From assembly GCA_947044365.1 (NCBI GenBank), contig OX345636.1, positions 620,001-684,000 of the forward strand: a stretch of 64,000 nt of DNA, written 5' to 3'. Made by a program: the position numbers and the translations under genes. Origin of the DNA: Petrosia ficiformis (taxonomy: Eukaryota > Porifera > Demospongiae > Haplosclerida > Petrosiidae). The notes beneath the pieces were generated by a model. The model made no database searches. It saw only the letters and a list, made by a program, of their open reading frames with translations, and was not told the origin of the DNA. How positions within the stretch are numbered: position 1 is the first letter of the stretch; the number at the start of each line of letters is the position of its first letter. Positions 56,486 through 64,000 of this stretch are shown here, piece by piece.

Positions 56486-58253
56486 TTCATATTGAAGAGC
56501 TCCCTCTAAGATGTCATGTATAACATCTGGAACTAGGCATTGACAAACATGAAAGTACTGCAAATCCATCAGAATACTTCGACCATTGACACCATACTCT
56601 GTTGACTTGGAGCCATCATCATTATGTAGCCCCTCTAAATGAGTTAGGTGACTTTCAAGAGTGCGTAAGTGAAGATTTTCTTCAATAAACTGGAGCAACA
56701 GTCAAAAATAATAGTTCAGCAAGAAATACAAATGTTTAACTCACAATACTCTTAGTTTCATAAACAGTAGCGAAACACTGCTGACAGTACCGATATGCAG
56801 TACTGCCTTTTTTGAAACCACTGCAGGCACTACTAGCAGGATTACCTGCCGATATGTGCAATGGTTCCAAAAATCATTGATTCGACACCTTGTATATTCA
56901 TCATAATACCAGACTCCTATTATAAATATAAACGGTTACACCAGCACAAATCATCACAATAATAAACAAGTGTACATGTACCTACCAATTTCTTAGCATC
57001 CTTGATGAATGATTCCAGCACCTTACTAATTGAATACTTCTTAATTAATTTATGCCGACATATTGCCACTAAATAATATTCCTTAGTTTTGATTGGTACT
57101 TAGGGTGAAGATTTCCAAGAGTGAAATAAAACAGTCCTACAGGTATGTATGTACATTGTACAGTAATTACAAATAGTATAAATACTACCTCAAAAATGTA
57201 CACTACCTTGCTTATGTTTTGTTCTACTAGAACCCAGTAGGTTGCACATCTCAACATTGTCATAGTAGAAAAGAAGTTGGAGTGCTTTGTGGTTAACAGA
57301 AAAAATTTCATGACTTATATAATAGTCGCCATCACAAAAATCACTCAAAATTCCAAGATGGCGTTTTTTATGGCCCCTTTCAATCTAAATTACATTTGCA
57401 ATAGCACATAAAATTAATTTTTTAATGACTTACTGTACCTCAGTGATAACTGTATCATTATTAAGCAGAACTTTCAATGTTTGAAGAAGTGGAATATAAA
57501 CCATGGTTTTGTTCTTTTCTACTATTCGTCTCTTTGATCCATAGCATCAAGGAGTCACCTTTGTACCCAAAACAACTTAAATATGTTCCTGGGAGTGTTA
57601 GAATTACATATCATAGTACAAATGAAATTTATAGAACAAGTGAATTACCACGAGTCCAAAATTTGAACGAAAATACTGCATTTGCTCTGCTTGTGAGGAT
57701 AGACTCTTGAAAATATTACTACATGGACTAGAATCACTAAATGCTGACAAAACTGCTTCAGTTGTGGAATCGTCAATTCCAGCCTGTTGCAGATGGAACT
57801 TACACGATTACCAACATGTAACAGAGAAACATTAAAGAGGGACTGAATATCTGTGATAAGACTATCCATGACAGCTAAAGGAAGGTGGTGATGTTCTCTG
57901 TTTTTAAAAATCCAAATAGCAGCTGCTATTTGAAGATCATCTAAACTTAATAGTGGATATAAACAATCTTCGTTATCTTTCAAGACACTGCTAATGTCAT
58001 TTTCTCCCAAATCATAGGTAAAGTTTGTTGTTGTTGATACTGCACTTTCACCGCTTTCTTCCAGTTTACCAATATCATGGAAATTATAAATATGATTTCG
58101 ATAAGTTGAAAACTTTTTAAAAGTTCATTTACATTTCTGTAGGGAACACTGTATCTGAATGTTTTCAGCATCAGCATGGGCAATTCTAATATGACTTAAC
58201 AACTTTGATACTGTCTTGAATTGGCTGGAAGAACAAAGAGGACAATTCACCAT
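56486..58253 (-). pseudogene. CACTA/EnSpm-type transposase, N-terminal half (element 2)
   Basis: Starts at 58253 with MVNCPLCSSS, LLSHIRIAH and a second finger-like block (CSLQKCK, stop, TFKKFSTYRNHIYNFH). Following exons: about 58020-57785 (CLYPLLSLDDLQIAAAIWIF, MDSLITDIQSLFNVSL), 57300-57200 (EIFSVNHKALQLLFYYDNVE, MCNLLGSSRTKHK), 57140-57000 (GLFYFTLGNLHPKYQSKLRN, HKLIKKYSISKVLESFI), 56880-56745 (EPLHISAGNPASSACSGFKK, YCQQCFATVYETKSI) and 56690-56486 (EYGVNGRSILMDL, YFHVCQCLVPDVIHDILEG). This gives the N-terminal half missing from element 1. The C-terminal half is gone, replaced by the retroelement fragment and the RecQ element. One TGA is seen in the finger region. Confidence 0.82.
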
Positions 58254-58307
58254 CGCTATATACCCCCAAACACCTATTTTTTTCTTCTACTTTAGTGCAC
58301 GTTTATT

Positions 58308-58319
58308 TGCGCATGCGCA
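58308..58319. promoter_or_regulatory. NRF1-like palindrome in divergent promoter, element 2
   Basis: TGCGCATGCGCA, a perfect 12-bp palindrome and exact NRF1 consensus, lies in the 141 bp between the transposase start (58253) and the SAM-domain start (58395). The same motif lies in the same place in element 1 (21935-21946). Confidence 0.65.
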
Positions 58320-58394
58320 GTAAGTCTGAGTACGATTCTTCACAATTCAGTACTAGCAACCAGGCGCAAGATAGTGAAGTAAAAAGTTGTAGTT

Positions 58395-59841
58395 ATGTCC
58401 AGTAGAGCTGAAGTCGAGAGCTTTTCCAATGATGAGACTTGTGATTTCCTGAGTCAGCAGATAAAAGAGATAGACCCAACAACTGTTTCTTCATTTTGGT
58501 CGAGTAAAATCAATGGAAAGGTATTTCTGTCACTTTCTGAGGAGGATATCAAAGGGATTGGCTGTACACTTGGCGAGCGAAAGAGTATATTGCTGCTTGT
58601 TAACTCGTATGAATCAAAAGAAGTAAATGCTGTACATTTTATACATCACATATAGTTGTTCTTGTTCTCCATTTAGATAGGTTCTTACTTGAAATCACCA
58701 GTAGTTACTCACATTGTGGGGGAAAGTGACTGGTTAAGAAGCTTCAGTATTCCTCAATTTTCTCGACACTGTATGGAAGACATCCAATCCAATGAAGTTA
58801 AGAAGTCTACTAGAACTGAAATTATTCATACAATTGCCCAGTTGGTATAGATGCAAACCAATTTCCCAACATCAACTGAATACACTGAAGTGTGTAGGAA
58901 ACTAGTTTCTTGTCACCCTGTTTTAAAGGATGCAATTGGCAATGGGATTGTAAGTTTTGTGTGTGAAAAAAAAGTGCTATGTATGTCTGACAATTTTATA
59001 CCATTTTAATAACTTTTACATTGATATTTTTGTAATGTAAGTGTATATCCAATCAAATAATTATCATGTATTGTTCATTAATTTACTGGTGCAGCTGTCT
59101 TGATATGAGATAAAATATAAATGCAGGTGCAGCTGCCCAGAATCTGTGTGTATGCACCTATCTTTAGTTCATTGATATTCACTCTCCTGTAATTGACTAC
59201 TTACATTATGTTTAATGATTATCTTGTGTAGGGTTCTTGGAAGACACAATTGAGGCAAAGGTTCTCAAACATGAGACGTTCATCGGATCAAAGAAGAAGT
59301 TGTTAGAACCAAGTGATGAAAACACGGTATGTCAATTGATTAAAATGATACTTTTAAATGATCTGTGTTCAGTCCCAAAAGAGTACACATGAAGAGGAAG
59401 ACTACGATACTTTTCTATTGAAACTACAAAGTCATTTAGTGCATGAGAGTCCTGACAAGAAAGTGACCAAAAATTTAATGAAGAAAACATTTTTGGGACG
59501 GTTTAAATGGATAGCTGAAGACTTGCCAACAGTCTATGATGTCTTGGATGTCTTTCCGCCCTTAAAAGAGATTAAATATGTAAGATTTAAATTGGTAATA
59601 AATAATAAAATAATATTACTTTTTGATTTCAATGTCATAGCTGATCTATGAGATCAAAAGGATAGTAGTCAATGACACAACAATAGAAGTGATGGACACA
59701 AACTTTTTGGCGAAAGCAAGGCATTTATGGGAGGAGCTCCAGCCAAAGATCCTTAAGTTTTCAGAAATACAGGCAAGAACATCGTCAGTCCTGCAAAAGA
59801 TCATTGACAAGCATGAAATTGAATTGTCCATGGTTGAAGGT
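58395..59841 (+). pseudogene. SAMD3-like SAM-domain protein of CACTA element 2
   Basis: Exon 1 (58395-58623) encodes a good SAM domain: CDFLSQQIKEIDPTTVSSFW, INGKVFLSLSEEDIKGIG and LGERKSILLLVNSY. Exon 2 (from about 58676) reads KSTRTEIIHTIAQLV, a TAG, then NFPTSTEYTEVCRKLVSCHP. Exon 3 (about 59232) reads SWKTQLRQRFSNMRRSSDQ then a TAG. Exon 4 (about 59373-59580) has LMKKTFLGRFKWIAEDLP. Exon 5 (about 59641-59841) has LIYEIKRIVV, LWEELQPKILKFSE. The order matches the SAMD3-like gene in element 1. The C-terminal block present there (PFIVVAD, FVFDIVYPR) is missing here. Stops make this a pseudogene. Probably element-encoded, role unknown. Confidence 0.75.
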
Positions 59842-60089
59842 ATTGTAATAATAGTATACTTATTATTTGACATAGGGATAGTGGACAAACAATCTGTACC
59901 CGCTCTGATAACAATCTGTACCCACTCTGATAACAAGAGTCTATAGTTCTATAACAAAGACAGAATGAATAAATAGAGAGACTTATTACTGGTACTGTCA
60001 ATATAGTTTCATTATGTATTTTATAGGTTTTATTCCTTTTTAAATTCATTCATTCAGTTCTATAGTGTTTAAAAAAAATTGTATATTGT

Positions 60090-60325
60090 TCCTCTTTTGT
60101 AAATAGAAACAACTTTCCAGTCATTATAAGTGATGGTCTTTTGTTCCACCAACAACCCCATGGTTGTTAATGTTTACAACAGAAACAACTTATGGATTAA
60201 CAATGTTGTATTGTTCCTCCAACAATTCCAAGGTTGTTAACTTCAACAACCCTCAAGTTGTTAAATTTAAACTATTGTACGAACAACCCTAATGTTGTTA
60301 CGACAACAACCCAAATTTTACAGTG
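60090..60325. repeat. right terminus of CACTA element 2 with subterminal repeats
   Basis: Read from the right, the end is CACTGTAAAATTTGGGTTGT. The inner ~200 bp hold at least eight gttgtt/aacaac motifs in both orientations (for example aacaaccc, ggttgttaa). CACTA elements carry such subterminal transposase-binding arrays. The CACTGTnAAAA start matches element 1. The left terminus of this element was not found and may have been lost with the deleted transposase half. Confidence 0.68.
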
Positions 60326-61474
60326 TGGGATGTATCATATTCATGTATTAGAATTGCTTCATCAATACTTTAATCAACTGTAATAATTATGGTTGATCAA
60401 TACTTTATCAATAATAGTAATATCCATCAGCAAAAATGTATGAAACGTAATAGCAATTCTGCTAAGTTGAACATCACTCTTTTTTTAAACATAAAGTTGG
60501 AAGTGTGTTGATTATTATAAAAGACTTTTCTTGTATCACAATAACTGGAGTAGTGTAAGATGGTTGACACCACCAATCCCAGGATTGCCTTCTGGACTTT
60601 CTTAAACAATCTATTATCTGTTCTAGACTTTTGAAAGAACAGAAGTGTTTCGTCATCACTTTTTATCTCTTCAACAATGTAGTAAAAGTTTTGTTCAGAG
60701 TCCTATACTACAAAGTGTGCAACACTATTCTGCTTTCTGATACTGACTTGAGACTTGTCGTTGTTGCTTCTTGTTTGTGGGTAATTGAGCATCCAAGTGA
60801 CTTCTAGTGATCCAGGTTGAATTTCACCTTAGGGGTTGGTGCTGTGTAGTGAATTTATTCATTTGCGTAATATTAAAATTTTGGTCAGAAAACATGTTTG
60901 TGGGGACTTTGAATATTTGCTACTTTTGTACATTAGTAAAGGTTGTACAGCTATTTACATTGTAGTTGTATACAATACATTATCACTAGTGAATAGTTTT
61001 TTTTTTCTTTCAGGCTCATTGTAATTGAGACCATTATCTGAGTGTACCTCTCGCTTCCTGCTAGTTTCTCTTCTCTTTCTTGAATACATATCGGTGAATA
61101 ATTTGTTTGAGGCAACGTCACAACAATTATCTAACAAAGAAATTTGTACTTCTTCAACATGATGACGACAGATCTTCCTGCAGAATTGGTTGTTCATGCA
61201 TTAATAATTACCAATATTTCAAAAATATCGATAAATTGAAATTCTAAATCCAACAGTTAGTTTTTTAAATGTATAAATCAAACTAAGTCAAAATTGGGTT
61301 CTTCCGCTATATACATTTCATTATATTGCCTTTATTACTAACTGCAGAATACTTCTCCAGCTTCTCAACTTTCCCTTTTTTTGGTGGTGGAGAAGTTCCA
61401 CTGTTTCCCTCTGCCATGTTAAAGAAATTATATTTATAACTTTAGATATTTATAAAGAGACCATTTTAATGAAT
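60326..61474 (-). other. unassigned stretch with weak minus-strand exons
   Basis: Minus-strand reading near 60830-60470 gives EIQPGSLEVTWMLNYPQTRS, then FYYIVEEIKSDDETLLFFQK, of a type I associate loosely with transposon-protein C-termini, but with a stop and no firm family. 61197-60955 is a Lys/Arg-rich frame (YSRKRRETSRKREVH). No confident gene. Confidence 0.25.
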
Positions 61475-61580
61475 CCATAGAGCACTAATGTTGCATATAT
61501 GTTACATTTGGATTATTTTGGATGCTGGTTGTTAGAAATGGCAAAAAAAATTGAAAAAGATTTGCTCTGTGCTCTAAGGG
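61475..61580. mobile_element. piggyBac-like MITE, copy 3 (short, degenerate)
   Basis: Left ccatagagcactaatgttgc and right gctctgtgctctaaggg match the ends of the copies at 39451 and 40504. Only about 106 bp remain between them and the flanking TTAA sites are degraded (ttaatgaat; ataa). Probably an old internally deleted relative. Confidence 0.65.
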
Positions 61581-62049
61581 ATAAAGATGTTCTACCAAGC
61601 ATCTCAACTTTTATTGGTATGTCACACAAACGGATTCTACTACACAAAATGAAAACTGCAATCACAAAACAAATGAGGGAGAGAGAGAGCGAGAGAGAAA
61701 AGATAATCAGCAAGACTTGCTGAAAAAGAGCTAATAACTCTGTGACGCCCCATGGCCATGTGCAGTTTAATAGTTATTAGCTCAGAAACAAACAAAACAT
61801 ATATTGTACATTACACAAACACTCATACATGTACACACAAAGATTAGTTGGCCAGTCATCAGCAGGATACCTAATGTCATCCTTACATAGCAAATTGTTT
61901 CGACCACTGACCTGGACAATTTAAAATGCTAGGCAAAAAAATAGCAGACCTGGCATAAGAATTAAGTTCAAAAAAAAATAAAATGAAATAACAATAATAA
62001 TAATAATTAATATATATATATATAACAAACAAAAATAATTATAGTGATC
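61581..62049. other. non-coding stretch
   Basis: Contains GA-rich (gagagag near 61680-61700) and AAT/AATA-rich low-complexity runs near 61975-62045, the latter possibly the 3' tail of the retroelement that follows on the minus strand. No gene seen. Confidence 0.45.
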
Positions 62050-64000
62050 CAATAAATCACTGCAGTCTGGATATATAAGGCATGGTATGCCACACGGCTT
62101 TATTTCTATTTAAATAAATTACATAGCTGCAGTGCAATGCCACTTGGCTACAGCTCTTAAGAGTGGAATGACACTCCGCCATAGACAAACCTAACTGCTC
62201 AAGTACACGTAAAACATTATTATTTATTTAGACTCTACAGCCTATTTCTAAGGTTAAAAGAATAGCTTTCCATCCATTAGATTGGCACTCTCGTATAAGA
62301 CTATCGTATCTTTTGAATTTTATAAATTTTGCTATTATAACATGATCTTCGATAGGGACTGTAAGCTCAAGAAGTGTGACAATTTTAAGCTTATACGTGA
62401 ATATCACTCCATCTGGTCTTAAGGTCGTGAAAGCAAACTCTGAAGGAAATATTAAACTTTCTTCAAGATCAAACAGAAAAACCCAGTCCAGTTATCCTGA
62501 TAGAAGAGAGCCCAATAGTTGCTTGTGAGGATGTCCTTTAGATGGCTTGAGCCCAGGTTTAACAGACTCAATGTATGGTAAACTTAATGTATTAGCATAA
62601 ACATCTTTCTGTGCATTCCAAGATTTTATCATTGATTGTTAAATGACGGAAAGTACTGAGTTGTGCCGCAAAGTGTACCTCCCCTGATGCAATGCCACAG
62701 GACAACCAGTCGGAATATGGCTCAAAGTGGAAACCCTGTGACACAAAGCACAGGAAAGCTCAACTCTAGACACACCCCAACATCAAAGATTATCAAGTGT
62801 TGGCAAAGTATTTGTGGTTGAATTAAGCAGAAATCTAAGTACGCCATCTGAAGTGCCATAAATTAATTTGTTCCATGAGAAATCGGTGTTCATTATATTA
62901 TTCCAGCAACCCTGCATTTGTAGACTAGATAGGTGGGTGAGTTGCTGAGTCACGTCAACATCATGAATGTATCTGGAGATGTGGGATTTTCTCACAGACT
63001 CCAGGTTATATGTACTAACATGCATCACATTATATCCTAGACAAGCTAAATGAGGTCACAGAGTGTGGTACTGAAGCCTCAGCACATTCAAGCTCAATAC
63101 AACGAGCACACTTATTATTCCAGGAAGGCACTTTTCCTCAACTTCCAGTTTTCCTTTGAAAACTGAACGTACTCTGGTATCCCTAGAGTATTTCAGCAAC
63201 TGCCACATTGATGCATGAGATTGCTTCCAGACTGTAGGGATTCTCTTCAGTCTCAAATCTGGCCTGGATTTACTACCACAGAAAAGAATAGAGGGATTTG
63301 CAGCCCTAGGAAGGCCACACCATTTTGTAACTAATAGTAGGACCAAACTATGAAGATGCTTAGCAAAAGATAAAGACAATTCTAAAGTGGTAAACCACCA
63401 TGACAGACGAGCAACAATATGATGGTTATATAACCACAGTTTGGCTGTATTGGCTACATGAGTACTATTAACTAAGTTTATTAAATTAATAAGAATCTCT
63501 TTGATTCTGCCACGTGATTGCTTCTCATGTAATGTCCATTCGATACTGACACCTAGATATTTAAACTCCTTGTCAGTAATAGGTGTGATACGTTCACCTG
63601 ATAGAAAAAGATTTGGATCATAGTGAGAATATCCATCATTACTGAGTGGAGTTAAAGTTTTATTTATATAACGATGATCAAATTTCTTCATTGCTAAGGT
63701 GCAGCACTTTGAAGGCTTTGCCTCCATAGTCCTGGAACAGTTCAGGAATTTGTCAACATAATTTAATAATTTTTGATTATATTCAGGCTTAGATGTAGTG
63801 ATTTGTATATCATCAGCATATGCTGAAGTTAAGAGAAATAGCATATTTTGCATTAAAAGTATAAGATAAAGGATGAAATTTTGTTTGATTTATATAATCT
63901 AAAAGTAGCTGTATTGTAACATTGAAAAGAGTGGGAGACATAGTACACCCTTGGAAAATGCCAATACTGTAATGGAAAGGCTTCGAGATAAAAAATTTTG
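62050..64000 (-). pseudogene. non-LTR-type reverse transcriptase, runs off the window
   Basis: Minus strand, from the right edge: IGIFQGCTMSPTLFNV (RT fingers/palm motif), a frameshift, then SAYADDIQI (catalytic YADD), DKEFKYLGVSIEW (thumb-side motif), KWCGLPRAANPSILF and, after a stop, HLSSLQMQGCW and LLNSTTNTLPTLDNL. Later pieces (LELTVPIEDHVII, KFKRYDSLIRECQSNGW, TLEIGCRV) belong to the C-terminal region. Multiple stops and shifts after about 63050 and an AT-rich tail near 62040 suggest a decayed LINE-like copy. No integrase, protease or LTR is visible. The N-terminal part, including the start of the RT and any endonuclease, lies beyond 64000. Clade not assigned. Confidence 0.75.

Overview
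This window is AT-rich, intron-dense animal DNA that fits a demosponge genome of the Amphimedon type; that assignment is inference. The reasons are short introns, a Kelch / coiled-coil / TKL-like kinase architecture of the sort expanded in sponges, and a dense load of metazoan DNA transposons (CACTA/EnSpm, pogo/Tigger, Tc1, piggyBac-like MITEs, Crypton-like recombinase). No bacterial operon, tRNA or rRNA gene was recognised.

Layout. 1-3.4 kb holds decayed transposon genes on the minus strand (CACTA transposase C-terminus, Crypton/DUF3504-type recombinase). 3.4-7.4 kb is mostly non-coding and contains a truncated duplicate of the 3' end of the next gene. 7.6-17.3 kb is the one apparently intact host-type gene: seven minus-strand exons join in frame into an 881-residue Kelch, coiled-coil and kinase protein. 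One of its introns is packed with TACA/GTAT microsatellites, segmental duplications and a CpG-rich MITE. 17.45-36.03 kb is a huge 36-bp minisatellite with higher-order structure, starting about 140 bp upstream of the kinase start codon. It is interrupted by a 5.19-kb CACTA element (18939-24128) and a 2.71-kb pogo element (24477-27185), each with recognisable terminal repeats and a duplicated TA. 36.8-37.6 kb is a second, unrelated 36-bp minisatellite.

37.8-48.3 kb is another transposon-rich tract: a zinc-finger exon, two TTAA-flanked MITEs, a Tc1 element (41545-43593) and a SET-methyltransferase / C2H2 / recombinase-core-like gene with a convergent partner ORF. 48.3-50.6 kb is mostly low-complexity.

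50.6-60.3 kb is a nested stack. A 5.26-kb element (50786-56047) with 71-bp terminal inverted repeats and a 9-bp target duplication carries a multi-exon DUF6589-type gene convergent with a RecQ-type helicase. It sits inside a zinc-finger ORF. Next to it are a reverse-transcriptase-protein fragment fused into a CACTA transposase, and then a divergent SAM-domain (SAMD3-like) gene. The right end holds a third MITE copy and a decayed non-LTR reverse transcriptase that runs off the window.

Most transposon genes carry stops or frameshifts and are annotated as pseudogenes. The most interesting systems are the DUF6589+RecQ element, and the twice-seen pairing of a SAM-domain gene with a CACTA transposase across a short divergent promoter holding the same NRF1-like palindrome.
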